Part shown: in pieces, positions 1 through 12,139 of the stretch
Position numbering within the stretch: position 1 is the stretch's first letter
Layout: the number at the start of each line of letters is the position of its first letter
Source: Nageia nagi
Taxonomy: Eukaryota > Pinophyta
NCBI GenBank assembly: GCA_050084985.1
Contig: JBITNC010000001.1
Location: 35,464,001-35,528,000 of the forward strand
DNA: 64,000 bases
Direction of reading: 5' to 3'
The notes under the pieces: model-generated
Databases searched by the model: none
Told to the model about the DNA's origin: nothing
The model's input: only the letters and a program-made list of their open reading frames with translations
Made by a program: the position numbers and the translations under genes

Positions 1-979
1 CTTAGGAAGTTTAGGTCTAGGTATATTTGGTTTTATAATACCATTATTTATTTGATTGTTACAAATATCAGCTTGCCTTCATTCGGCCCTTTGGGCTCTT
101 ATGGTTATGCTTACCATAGAAACAAAAGTAGAAGCATCTTGAAATCCTTTATATGTTACTTGAATTTTATGTATGTGTGATGCTATAGTATTATATTAAT
201 ATTAAGAAAGTAAATTTTGATATATTTGTAGATTTTGATTAGGGATATTCAATGGGTTATCTACCTAAAATCTTCCTTAATCAATCAAATCTAGAACCTT
301 ATGTTGTAATGTTCTAAATTTGCCTATAGTATGAGTCTTTTAATAATGGTAATAAAAAATAATCATTCTCATTATACCATTTACTATCTCTTACATTTGG
401 TATTTCAGGTAATGTAATTATTTGATGGTCCATTAATTTTTTTAGGATATCATAAAGAGATTTGATCAAAGGAGTAAACTTTCTAGGGGGTGGCCTAGTT
501 TTCTTTCTTCATTTTGTAAATAGGTATGTTTTGTGGAGGGTTTGGTTCTCCATATTTAAGATAAGAAATATTATTAGTAGTCATTAGTTTTTTTTATTAT
601 TTTTCCTAATTTTTGTTTCTAACATAAGGTTATTTCTTTTTATATTTTAGTTCTCTATCTTAAATTTTAACCTTTTTTATTACAATAAGGTACTAGCCAT
701 AGGTATTAGACAAATTTGATTAAATATTTTAGTAGTTATTCTTATGGTAGAGTATAACGTATGCCTATCAAAATCACCCTCCATATTGAAATAAAATCTA
801 TAATTATCTCATCTTGAAACTATTGCAATCTTGTGAGATCAGTTATGGAAGTTTTATCTTTAATATTTATCCTAAAGTGTTATAAGAATAAGTTATTAAA
901 TTATGTATATTTCATGGTGCTATTTTTATTCAAGTTATTGTACCAGTTCATCGCTTGTTTAGCAAGTGTTATGGGAAAG
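1..979 (-). pseudogene. Tat-type gag fragment, duplicate of the one at 34339-35319
   Basis: Minus-strand translation shows a retrotransposon gag core with several frame breaks: PITLAKQAMNWYNNL near 920-970, then LTRLQ-FQDE and IDFISIW, as in plant Tat gag proteins. Gag is the nucleocapsid precursor that packages element RNA in cytoplasmic particles. The frame runs off the left edge toward protease and pol, and its N-terminal part is cut off at 980 by insertion S. It corresponds position by position to the gag of element A, so I read it as the same gene in the other duplication unit. Confidence 0.7.
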
Positions 980-1589
980 TGTAATGATCCACCCAATGGC
1001 ACTAGTCGACTTTAAGCATCATCAAGGATGTGAATGAAACTATGTTTAAATTATTGCTATATGATGATAAATTTTAAGTAAAAAATACATTATTTGTATT
1101 GAATTTATGGTAACTTTAAGATTTTATGATGTAGGTAACAAGTTACTACAAGATGAAAGGAGAAATTGTACACCTAACAAACTAAAGGTGAATTGGTGAT
1201 GGGAATAGAAAGGTAAGATGAGGAAATGATTGATGTTGGATCATTGACACACCTTATGACCATCATAAATCATGTAGTTGCATGTAGAATAATTATTATT
1301 ACTATCAATTTCTTTATGAAATTATGTTTACCAATGTGTGCGGATTAATCTTGCCTTGCAAGACGAGGTGAGCATCATAGCTAAAGGTGTGTTTCACTTG
1401 TTTTGTATTTTTGAAATTTAAATTTGAAATGGAGGAAAAAAGAAATATATATTATTTAAATTTGATAATTTATATAAGGTTATAAAAATAAATTTAAAAA
1501 AATAAAAATAAAATGAGTGCCCATACTATTACTACATGGGTCTAATTGTAATAACACTATTAGAAAAAGACTAAGGTCACCATGTGATG

Positions 1590-1985
1590 TTACAAGATAT
1601 TTAATGGGTAGAAAAATAATGGAGTAATGAATCTAATTAAATTTTTTTTCTTGTATTAGGTATGGATAATAGATGGAATTAATTTGTCAGTTAATAAAAA
1701 AGGTTTCAAAATATTTAATACCATTTAAATTATCAATAACTTTAAAAAAACCTATCCCAAAAATTATTAAAAATGTGAAAAGATGTCCATTTGGACATAC
1801 TTGGACCTCCTTGGCTATAAATAAAAGAGTGAAATATTTAATAGGTAGAAAAATAATGGAGTAATAACCCTACTTAGTTTTGTTTTCTTATGTTATGTGT
1901 GAATAATAGTTGGCACTAATTTGCTCATTAATAAAAAAGGCTTCAAGGTAATTAATACCATTTGAACACACTTGAACCCTTTTAG
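1590..1985 (+). repeat. Diverged tandem duplication with two TATA boxes
   Basis: Two successive stretches share the words TAGGTAGAAAAATAATGGAG, GTTAATAAAAAAGG and GCTATAAATAAA. TATA-like motifs at 1816 and 1987 are 171 bases apart. The same arrangement sits at 36157 and 36328 in the right copy. Confidence 0.6.
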
Positions 1986-2189
1986 CTATAAATAAAGGAG
2001 TAGAGCATTAAAAAAATACCTACCTATATATATTTTATTATTTCATTCTTGTTATTCTCAAACTTGGGCATAGAGTTACATGAAGAAAAGAAGTTTCTAT
2101 TCCGTCTTCAAGTCAAGGTGCATTATTTTACATTCTTTTTACCTACTTAAATTAGACATATTTTTGAGGTATTTAATGAGTTGTATGAA

Positions 2190-2990
2190 AGTAAAAAAGT
2201 GAGATTTTCTTTTGTTATTTTCCCTTTATTTAGATTTAGGGGTGGAAAATTTCATGTAGAAATTGTATTATGTATTTTATGATATTTTAAGGAGATTAGT
2301 CAAATATTTTTTCTTATGCTTTTAGCTAGAATTTAATGAATTTATTTTGATATGAATTTTATTAAATTCCTAATAATGTTTTATAAATTTTTATAGAATT
2401 AATTATTGTTAGAAATGTTGTACCATTTGAAGAGACATAGTGGTTATTTTATTTAAAGGTTGGTACCATGTCTTTTTCTTTAAAAAGTAAAGAAGTAGGA
2501 TTTTATTTTGTTATTGTCCCTTTATTTAGATGTAGGGGTGGAAAATTTCACATAAAAATTGTATTATGTATTTTATGATATTTTAAGGAGATTAGTCAAA
2601 TATTTCTTCTTATGCCTTTAGCTAAAATTTATTGACATGAATTTTATTAAATTCTTAATATGATGTTTATCATAATATTTGATAAAGTTTTATAGAATTA
2701 AGTTTTGTTAGAAGTGTTGTACCCTTTGAAGAGACATAGTGATTATTTTATTTAAAGGTTGGTACCATGTTTTTTTCTGTAAAAAGTAAAAGAGTAGGAT
2801 TTTATTTTATTATTATCCTTTTATTTAATGTAGGGGTAAAAATTTTATATACAATTGTTATTATGTATTTTATGATATTTTAAAGAGATTAGTCAAATAT
2901 TGTTTCTTATGTCTTTAGCTAAAGTTTAATGAATTTATTTCAACATGAATTTTATTAAAGTCTTAATATGATGGTTTGTAAAGAAATATT
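2190..2990 (+). repeat. ~297-bp tandem repeat, about 2.7 units
   Basis: The landmark GATTTT(C/A)TTTTRTTATT followed by CCTTTATTTAG occurs near 2203, 2499 and 2798, giving periods of 296 and 299. Units contain GGTTGGTACCATG and a conserved TTTTATGATATTTTAA. The right copy of S has the same repeat. Confidence 0.75.
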
Positions 2991-4289
2991 ATTAAATTCA
3001 TGTGAAAGTGGGGAAATATGAATTAATAAAATAATATTTTCTTATTATTATCTAAGTTTTTCAATTAAACTAATTAGTATCTAATGAGATGTTAAGTATA
3101 TCTAATATTTTTAATAAGTAATTCGATAACTCTTTAAAATCTTATATTAAATAAACTATGGTTTTGAGATTATGATATTGGTATAATATTTAGTAAAATA
3201 ATTCAAATGGTACCAATTGCATTAATTAATTAATAAGGTATCCAAGACCTTATTGTGAATATTTAATTATTAAATATAGGGTAAATAAATAATGGATCAA
3301 TGTACATTGACTAAGGAAAGGAGATAATTTCTTTTGAGGTCTATAGTTAAATTCATTTGCATAATGGTCAAGTTTAAAAAGGGTTGTGATAATCCTCCTC
3401 CCTCCTAGTCCTAGATTCATCCATCAAGTTCCAAGGGGATGTTTGATGCTCATTACATGAGATTGATGGAGATGTTTGATAGTTGATACAACGGTAAAAA
3501 CCATATGACATAAACAAATTTGAATTACAAACTCATTGGATATGAAATAGTATGATTTGAAAAAAGATCCCATTAATAATTAAATGGGTTGTATTATATT
3601 ATATTAATTCATTAAAAGTTATTTTGTATTTATATTATGTTAATATGGTAAATGAAAAGTAGATGAGTTATAATTCAATGAATTGGTTTTATTATATAAA
3701 TGATTAATAAGTTGTCCTTTTTATTGAAAATATTATTATGATGGTTTAATGTTATAAATAGTGATAATTACATGAATAGAAGTAGAAATTAATATTTGTT
3801 ATTTCATGATCAGCAGTGGGTAGTATAAATTGATTTAAGTAGATGATTTTACCAAGACTCATAAAGAAGTAGATTATTTAGGTTATTAATTCTAATAAAA
3901 TCCAAAACTATCCCAACAACTTAGAAATAATCCTAAATTTAAACTATTACGGTTCCAAATGATAATTTGTGATCACTTGGAAAATTTTAGGAACCTTTGG
4001 GATCAAAATGGGTATAAATGGAATCCCCAATGGAAATAAATGGGATCATTTGGGATAAATATAGAGTTTTTAGATAATAAGGTCAAGATATTAATGACCA
4101 AAGTTTTAAGGATAAAACCTAATCTAACTTAGAATTAGAATCTACCTGCTTAGTGAATGAATTGTTAACTTTGAGATTTAATGAGTTTATGGTTTTCATA
4201 ATATATTAATGAATGAAGTGGGGAACTAGGGTTTGAAAATGCCACCTAAGTACATTACCTCACACTAGGATGAGAATCGCTTGATAGGC

Positions 4290-4545
4290 ACATACCAAAC
4301 ATAGGAGAAAGATCTATAACTTTGACATCTTGGATGATTGAGACTCTAGGATATTTATGAAGCTTCATTAAAAAATCCTTCATTACACCAATGGTTTTTA
4401 TATTCATACCATCCAACTAGAGAATTCTAGGGAATCCCTAGTGTATGTTAATCTTATGACATCTAATACTTTCTTTGGCATTACAGTCATGGCTTTCCAA
4501 TAATCTATCATATAGTTATGTACAATGTGCCCTTCTAACTCAAGG
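4290..4545 (-). pseudogene. Element E retropepsin fragment
   Basis: Minus-strand translation gives a retroviral-type protease region: PPTFYISLELEG, then MIDYWKAMTVMPKKVLDV, then LTYTRDSLEF. In the plant gypsy family this position normally reads D-S-G-A-S-x-T-V-M-P. Here the active-site D-S-G has become D-Y-W, so the aspartic protease that would mature Gag-Pol cannot be active. It follows E's gag (higher coordinates) in the expected gag-protease order. The frame is lost at 4264, the duplication junction, so no pol of E is in the window. Confidence 0.6.
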
Positions 4546-4599
4546 GAAATGTAGAAAGTAGGAGGTCTATTTTTACCCATACCTAGAAACTTTATAGTT

Positions 4600-6750
4600 G
4601 CATCTAGAATATAATTCTAGCTACATATCCTTTAGTATGAATCATGAGTACTATCTTCAATAGGTCAATTTTCCCATGAATGTGCAAATCATCAAAGATT
4701 GATCAAATACTCTTCAACTCATCCATAATGTTATATGGAGAAATGCAATAAAAGCTCTCATCCAAATATTTCCTTTTATAATATTGAGTTGCTTCTTCTC
4801 TTTGGGACCTTATTATAGATGGGTATCCTAATCTCTTAGTTGTATTCTCCCTTTCTTAGATTTCTAGGGAAGCAAAAGGTTGATCCCTAAGATAATTTTT
4901 TGAAACTTGCTTTTCTGATAAAACTTTATTTATGGTAGTAGATTCATATAAAGGTGTCTTTGATGGTAACTTGGGATATGGTACTAATGATGGTTGATTA
5001 GAATTAGCTAGGTGATATTAGATCTACTTCTAGTCTGGGAATTGTCTAGCTATGGATCTAGTTTCACCACTCTATTGGAATATTATAAGAGAATTATGAA
5101 ATTAGCTTTTGATATTACTTCATTAACATAATAAATAGTTTCAACCCCTCCATTAGTTGATAACATCACCTGATGTTAATATATGGGATAATTATTATGG
5201 ATATGAAGGTCATCACAATCTCTACACCAATCTTAGTTAGGTGGAGGATTATATGCCTTAGGGAACATATAAATTCTATCTTATTGAGGGGTTCCCTTTG
5301 CTATGATGGTTGATATTTGGTAAGCAAGGTTTACCTCTTTTGTTATCCTCCATCATTCCTTCATTCATAATAATCTCTCCTCTAGGCTAATCTCTATTTG
5401 GCTATCCTTTGGTTAGAAAGGTCCTCACCAAAGATTTTAATTCAATAATCTTCATTTGATTGGCATTCTCTTGCTACTACAAATTACTACTAGAGGCATG
5501 TGCAGGAAGTACCAATTATGGAACATGCATAGGAAAGGTAAGTTGAGTTTATAGGGAAGGAAAATTAAGTTGAAGTTATGGTTTTGGTAGTTGCAACTTA
5601 GGTTCTTGAGCTACATGTGGGGGGAATGATTTTGCATTAGAGGTTGCATGGAAGAGGAAGGTGCATATATCATAAATACCCTAGGAGGAATTTTTTTTAT
5701 TGAAATCAGGGTATCTTCAACTTGTAAATAGGATTTATAAATATTAGGAAATTATTGAGGACTAATCATCTCAATCTTGGATGCTAGATCTGGAGTAATA
5801 GCTTTGAGATAAAACATTAAAGCCATGGAAGAGTGGGGTCTCATAGCCAAGGGTATTTTAGCCCTTATCAAATGTAAGGTTGAAATCATATATATTCTCT
5901 ATAGGATCTCTCTAAATGAAAGTAAATTAAGACAATAAAGAGTAAGGATTACCAACCTTGTTAAACTCTAGAATTAGAGGTTCTGTAAGCTAACCCCATG
6001 TGGATATGGAGTTAGGAGGAAGCATATGGTACTAGTCTAGAACTTTTCCAAAGAGAGACATGGTAAGCAATCTAAGAATCACATATTCATAGACTATATT
6101 ATGTTACTTTTCCATATTTGCAATGTCTTTATAATGCTTATAAGTGGTATTTCTATAACCATCCTAATGTTGCAAAGATTTTGTGGCTTGTATGAGAATC
6201 TCATGATGATTTGCAATATTAAGGGATCCAAAATCATTCCATTCTAGATAAAGATGAGGTGTGACTTATTGAGCCATTCGAATAAGTTGATTGATCCTAT
6301 TCCTTATTCTATAAGGAAAAATTAAATTCAATGCAGTGTAGGTCAAAATATGAGTCGTCTATGAGATATTTGAATTTTCTAACATGCATGTTATCAGATA
6401 TTGGGGGATTTACACCACTAGACAATTCTTTAGCCTTCTTAGTTTGATACCTTATTCTCATAATCAATAAAACTAAAAGTAATGGATCTTGAAGGATCTT
6501 TTCTTGGGTTCAAATATTTATCAAGAAAATCAAGTTTCATCCAACTATCATGATACAAGGATCATGCATAATTTAAATAGGGTATGAGATCATCCCACTA
6601 GTCATGCCATAAATAATTATATTACTATTAACTAAGATGTGGTAATATATGTGGCTATGTATCAAAGACACAATAGTAATTATAAGGATGTGATTCTTAT
6701 TGCTAAGAAATGAATCTCTAGAGAAGTTTGCTACTTTTATTGAACCAAAT
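4600..6750 (-). pseudogene. Element E gag, heavily mutated
   Basis: The minus strand shows a gag core around 5860-6060 (HMLPPNSISTW, ILEFNKVGNPYSLLS, FTFI-RDPIENIYDFNL). This corresponds to the capsid region W-x-x-LPPxSIxTWxxLxxxFLxxF seen in plant Ty3/gypsy gags. A proline-rich stretch follows (5560-5650). A possible partial zinc knuckle, WCRDCDDLHIHNNYP, lies near 5190-5240. Many stops and frame changes show it is dead. Gag binds RNA and builds the particle. Its leader continues to the PBS at 7255. The lineage within Ty3/gypsy is not clear to me. Confidence 0.55.
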
Positions 6751-7254
6751 AGATAGAAACTACAAAAGCAAATGTTGCAACGAAATAAATTTGGTAAACA
6801 AAAGTGAATCTAGTTGCTATGCTAATGAGTGCAATAAGAAAATCAAACAAATTTGAACAAGCCTAGAAATTTATCAAATAAGAATATGAGATGGTCGAAT
6901 AGTTCAACTTTACAAACTCCAAATTAAGCATGACACTCCAAGTAATAATAAACATAAAAGTTTTACATATAAAGATTAACTACTATTTATTTCTCACAAT
7001 TCATGAAGTAGAAATAAATATATCACATAAAGATTTAAGAATAGTGAAAGATAAATCATAGTTAAAAGATCAAGAAACAAGTTATATTCTATTATCATTT
7101 AGCATAAATACAAAATAGGGGCAATAGCTAATGTATCCAACCTCTTTCTTCTTTACTACACTACTTATAGTTTTCCTGCTAAGGAATCTACTCTAACAAA
7201 CTTGTAATAAAATATGATATATAAAAATACCTCTAACTAACTTTGTATTACATT

Positions 7255-7268
7255 TGGTTCTGATATGG
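7255..7268 (-). other. Element E primer-binding site (candidate)
   Basis: Minus-strand CCATATCAGAACCA resembles the usual initiator-Met tRNA primer site TGGTATCAGAGCCA, with 10 of the 12 core positions matching. It lies between the gag leader and the LTR remnant at 7269-7381, where a PBS should be. Confidence 0.4.
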
Positions 7269-7381
7269 CTTACAATTTGGATCCAAATCTTTAACTTCCT
7301 ATAGCCATATCCCATGTATTTGGATGCCTTTAATGTATCTAGAACTCAAAACTTGGATCTAGTAGTTGAGATTGCTTTCTT
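7269..7381 (-). mobile_element. Element E 5' LTR, inner fragment
   Basis: This is the LTR-proximal stretch left between E's PBS and the target duplication of element A (7382-7386). A inserted here, so the rest of the LTR should continue after A's far end at 43494. No second copy of this LTR is in the window to confirm it. Confidence 0.35.
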
Positions 7382-7386
7382 GAAAG
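7382..7386. repeat. Target-site duplication of element A (GAAAG), left
   Basis: GAAAG precedes the TG of A's outer LTR end at 7387 and recurs at 43489-43493 directly after the other LTR. Confidence 0.75.
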
Positions 7387-8211
7387 TGTTTAGCTAAAAA
7401 CCAACCCTAGAAGCATGCAAAATAAGAGATTTACAACTAATAAAACTCTTTATTTATCTTTGGTATAAATTTCAATTTTGAGTACAAGTTTACCTACATG
7501 GAGGGCTTAAGTACAATAGATGATATGGGCCTCTTGGAAGCCTTCTTTATTGTTTTCTACAAGCTCCAAGTGATGTTTATGAAACCTATAGAAGAAGGAG
7601 AATAATGTTGATTATTTCCTCCTTGCTAGTTCCTTGGGTCTTCTTTGCTCAAATAAGTTATTATTACTATAAATCTTACACATATATAAACCAACAACAC
7701 ATTAAAACATACCTTCTCATGCTATGAAATCAAAGCAAGTAAACATGAATAATCATATATGTAAATAACTTAGTAAATGCAATATACTCAAAACTCTGGA
7801 CATAGTCTAATAGAAAAATGTTGCATTCAATCTTTTGTATTAGTCCTTTGCTTTCTCCTAGGAGGAGGTTCGATTTATAGTTTTTTTTGAGGTGGCTAAG
7901 TTTGCTATTTTGGAGGTAAGGACTACATAAAAAATATCATCTAGCCTTATCACAGGTTCTATCCATGTAGGGAAAATAGAGGATCAATTGATTTATTTCC
8001 TTGGACACCCTAATTTTTCCATTTTTTCTTTAACTTTTTCATTTATGGGATCATTAGTAATTTCACATTAGGCACTGGTGATAGGAATGGATCATTGATG
8101 ATTGTACTAGGTCACCAATGATTAACAAGTTTTAGCAAACTTTATTATTTGCTTAAATTTTTATCCCCTTCTTTTGTTTATCGAAAGAGTGGTCATTTTT
8201 AGGTGCCTTTA
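7387..8211 (-). repeat. Element A 3' LTR
   Basis: Aligns with 42691-43488 over its whole length, sharing AGCATGCAAAATAA, GATGATATGGGCCTCTTGGA, CTACAAGCTCCAAGTGATG and CATTTTTAGGTG. It begins TGTTTAGC after GAAAG. The inner end is blurred near 8204-8212. Confidence 0.8.
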
Positions 8212-8226
8212 TTTTTCCACTTTTTG
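8212..8226 (-). other. Element A polypurine tract (candidate)
   Basis: On the minus strand an A/G-rich tract (AAAAAGTGGAAAAA) lies immediately 5' of the 3' LTR, where plus-strand DNA synthesis would be primed. Confidence 0.45.
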
Positions 8227-9950
8227 AAATACCCAACATTTTATAGGTGGAAATTATTTCAAAAAAAACTAAACCTATCTGAGAGGGGGTACAATCAAGT
8301 CTTCGACTTGTGTTCCTAACCTTAGGTTAATATTTTGAATTAACTCATTCGCTATGAATAAGCTGAATTTGAGTGAGTAAATTATAACTAAATCCATTTT
8401 TTTTCTTTTGCATTTAACATGTTTTGAAAGCAATCAAGATTGTATTCCAAGGTGTAACTTAGATAGTTATCATTATACCATTATGCTATGCTGATAGGAT
8501 ATGGATGGAGTCTTAACCGTTAGGCATATGTCGTAGATAGCATTTGATAAAGAAGCTTCCTTATGAATACAAAAACATTGATCACTCTACTTTTTTCCCA
8601 ATAGGTGGGTCACTTGGTGATCTTGAATAAAAGTTCATTAAACAATTTTAATCATATCCAAACCTATCATTCTTTTCTTTGTTAAAAGAAGGGTCATTTT
8701 TCAAATTCATAGTTGCTCAAAACTTTTAGTATTTCAAAACACTTGGCTTTGGCTAAACAAAAAAATTATTTCAATTTTGTCTTTAACATATTTTTAATTT
8801 TTCAAGATTTTATAAATACATTAATTTTTATAATTTTAATTGTTATATTATTTTTGGTATGTTTTTTATGATATTTTTTATGTGAGCAATCTTTTGAGTG
8901 CAAGTGTTTTATTCAAGTTTAGAAACATAGCTTAAGTTTTTATGTAATTCTTTGCCCTTAGTCAATTTGTAGTTGGTTGTTCAAAAAGATATATACAAAT
9001 CTTTATAGATAGGTTTAACTATTATATTTTATTTTGAATTTTCTCATTAATATTTACAATCAATCATAGGCCTAATCAGGCCTAAAGAACTTTTGACATT
9101 CCTTGAAATAACTCCAATTTTTTGTATTTTTAAGATTTTTTCAATTTTAATAGAAAATATTTAGTAAGTATATAGGAAGGATCTTAGGTACTCTTATCGA
9201 AATACCTACATAACTTTATGCTAGGAAAACTCTCTTCTTCTTATTCTTTTTTTTTAAAGGTTTTGATCACCGATGATCCTTATGAATCATTGGTCCTCGA
9301 CCAAAAATTGTTGACATTTGACTGCATAGATAGATAAAAAGAAAAAGTTCTTGCTTTCATTTTTTACTTTGTCTTTCTACCATGTTAGATCTTTGTTGCT
9401 TTCTACCCCACAAGCTGAGAGTTTGACCCCACATTTTCCCTTTTCACTATTGATTGAGTCAGGATGCCACCATGAAGATGCTTGACATTGTGTAAGAGGC
9501 CAATGAGGTTGGAGGTTGGTTTTAGAACCCTATTTTAAGTTTTTTTTTAATGCATTAAATTTGACCATTAAAAGGCAAAATAGGAACCATAGAAAGGTTG
9601 AGAATAGTTTTTAGAAGTTTTTATATCATTTAGTTTCCTAATTTTTGTTATTTGCCTTAAATTTTAAGTTTTTTCAAAACCTTTAGCTGCAGTCATTGAC
9701 TAGGGTCAAGGGTTTACAAAAACACCAATGATTAGCCATGATTGCTAGCAATTATATAAATATTGATCTTGATCATTGATGATCATACCTAGGTTAATTT
9801 TTTTAAGCTAACTTTTTTCACATGACTATCTTAGGTCTTGGAGAATTTTGAGCTAAGTGGATGATATCCTAGGATCTTGTTAGAGGGTTAGGATCTATTG
9901 ATGACTAAAGATCACACATTCCTATGTAGTGTGGGTTTCAAAGTTGGGCC
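8227..9950. other. AT-rich element A sequence without visible gene
   Basis: Lies between A's 3' LTR and the antisense PMD frame. It holds long T runs and scattered GATCATTGATGATC-like words but no reading frame or family motif that I recognise. It could include the promoter and leader of the PMD gene. Confidence 0.5.
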
Positions 9951-9959
9951 CTATATGGG

Positions 9960-11420
9960 TCACATTCACTAGGACTACCCTTTGCTGGTAACTTTGTTGG
10001 AGAGATGGGACTACTTGACTAGTACCTTCCATATTCCTATAGGGGAGATGACTATCATGATGGAGGAAATACATCATTTATATCATATACCAATTTAGGG
10101 GAAATGGATTTAGTATGCTATGGATCGAGAGTTAGTGCATACTAATATCATTTCCATTTATAGAGCAAATGTAGCTAATGAAGTTTTGGGGGATATGTTC
10201 TTAGATGGCTTCTCATACTTCAAGTACTAGAAGAATGACTATAAAAAACTTCTATGAGCTTATTACTTGATGGGAATTACCTAGTATTATGCACTTCCAA
10301 ACATGGGTAGTGATCAATTTCCCTAGTTACTGTTGCATGTGGTGGTTGATATGCTTCAGCATGGTACTATTTATGCTTGGGCTTCTACTCTCCTAGCATA
10401 TATTTATAGGAAGCTTTTCTTCTATTCATTGGGTGATCAATCATCCCTAATGATTACCTTACAGGCTTGGGCATATGAGTGTATCCATATTGCTTGCCCT
10501 CATGGAATCTTAGTTCCTAGCTTTGAGACACACTTCATGTATCTAGCTATGAGTTTATGATGAAGAGATGACTTATACTCACATCCCTTCAATGGTATAT
10601 GTCATGATGTTGCATAATATCAACACTTATTATTGCACTTGTTGCCCAATTAGGTGAGGTTTACACCTTACCATTCTTATCTAGATTGGGATGAGCTTTT
10701 TGCCCAACTTTTTGGTATCAAATAGGCCAAAGTTCTCATTGGGAGGCAAATAAACTTCTTAAAGTACTTTTACTTTGAGTGTGTGCAACATCAATTCATT
10801 CTTGTGTAGGATATTCCACCTAATCCTATCTGATTCCTTAGAGAGGGCAAGTTACCTATCGAGGGCATATAGCATCTTTAATATGTAAAGTCTAATTTGA
10901 CATAGCAAGATCCCTTAGTGGAGGAGTATAAGGTGGATGATGTGGGGGCTACAAAGGAGTTCCTATCATGGTGGTAGGTTGAGATAGAGGGAGATGCAAG
11001 AGAGGAGGTGGGTTGTCAAGTACATTAATGAGTTGATAAGGTATACATAGCAATTGAGGTTGGAGGGGTATTTGGGGATGAACCCGTAAGGGAGCATACT
11101 AAGGAGCAAATTAAGGAGTAGGTGATTGAGGACCCACAAGATATAGTTGGTCTAGGTGAGAAGACTAAGGTAGGTACATTGGCCAGAGGTGTGAGAGGAG
11201 GTTGGGCTCCTCCTCCATAGGTAGCCAATGTTGATGCACTCCTAAGGGATATCTATGAGTTGAGATATCAAGTTTGTTAGCTTAGCACTCATATGTACCA
11301 TTACCAAGCTAAGAGAATAAGTCTTACCAGAGAGATGAGGCTTAAGCCTCTTCATAGGTTGGAGGGGCCAATACATCCACAAAGGAAGCTAATCAACCAT
11401 CAGTATTTGTATAGGGTATT
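9960..11420 (+). pseudogene. Plant mobile domain (PMD / MAIN-like) frame, antisense within element A
   Basis: Plus-strand translation matches the plant mobile domain (aminotransferase-like, as in MAIN/MAIL proteins) in three places. Near 9995-10110 there is LERWDYLTSTFHIPIGEMT followed by EEIHHLYHIPI, the xxRWxxxTxTFHLPxGEMTVTLxD signature. At 10333-10560 a 75-aa open stretch reads IYAWASTLLAYIYRKLF and SLMITLQAWAYECI, the YAWGSAxLAxLYR and LLxLWAYERI blocks of the same domain. At 10680-10720 the frame gives LDWDELFAQLFGIK. A charged tail follows to ~11300. Stops and shifts break it. PMD proteins of plants act in nuclear silencing and meristem maintenance, and PMDs are also carried by transposons. 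It lies opposite to A's gag-pol, between pol and the 3' LTR. Confidence 0.75.
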
Positions 11421-12023
11421 ATACAATAGAGGGATTATTATTCCTATATTTTTCACACATGATTAATTGGAGTACTTTTGTATGTTCTTGACATGCTATA
11501 TCTAGTTCCTCTTATTTCATACATTCCTATGGATATCTTAATCTAATAGGTAGCTAGTGGAATTCAAAGGACTACTAGTACATAAGATAGGGTTGTTAGA
11601 ACTTTTACATCACATAACCATAGTGGGATAGGTGGGGTTTCTCCTCAACATACAATGTGATCATCTGAAGTTCATAGGGTGACTCTGGCTAAGAGTCCTA
11701 CAAGTTTAGTGGGTACTACCCATCCAAGATAAGGTAGAGCTAGTATTCCGATAAATGATGGGGAGGGCCACTCTTGAGGATGTCTCTGTGATTGGATCAC
11801 ATGTTTTTATATTTCATGTTATAATTATGGATATTTATCAAACTATTTCATTTATTTTTAGAGATCATGAGGGGCATGATCATTTCATATGTTTAGACAT
11901 ATTAGTTGTAGGCTTATTTGTTGATGATATTATTTATCTATTGGATCATGGTAGTCATGATTGATGGTTAATTTTTCTAGATGTGATGGCTAGCTTATGT
12001 GATGATATTTGGTTATATTGTTT

Positions 12024-12137
<114 letters not shown>

Positions 12138-12139
12138 TG

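Larger units (their letters stand above)
1..4264. repeat. Left copy of a long direct repeat (tail of a tandem-duplicated block)
   Basis: This stretch matches 34339-38597 in the same orientation with roughly 3 % mismatch by eye plus small indels. Both copies hold the same two parts: a minus-strand gag fragment and a plus-strand LTR-like insertion (S) at the identical site, with GAAAG just before it. Homology runs from the window edge and stops abruptly at 4264/38597, after CCTCACA. Because the shared block contains an insertion plus its flanking target, it cannot be a pair of LTRs. A tandem duplication whose second unit is 4265-38597 explains all of it. Confidence 0.85.
980..4264 (+). mobile_element. 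Element S, left copy, truncated solo-LTR-like insertion
   Basis: It begins TGTAATGATCC directly after GAAAG, exactly as the right copy at 35320. It carries the same duplicated TATA segment (TATAAATAAA at 1816-1825 and 1987-1996) and the same ~297-bp tandem repeats. Its last ~670 bases, present on the right (38598-39265), are missing because the duplication junction falls at 4264. No coding frame is visible. Confidence 0.65.

Noticed and set aside
833-1015. Plus-strand 60-aa frame, also present at 35173-35355
   Set aside because: It is the reverse shadow of the Tat gag core on the minus strand, and its conservation comes from the duplication.
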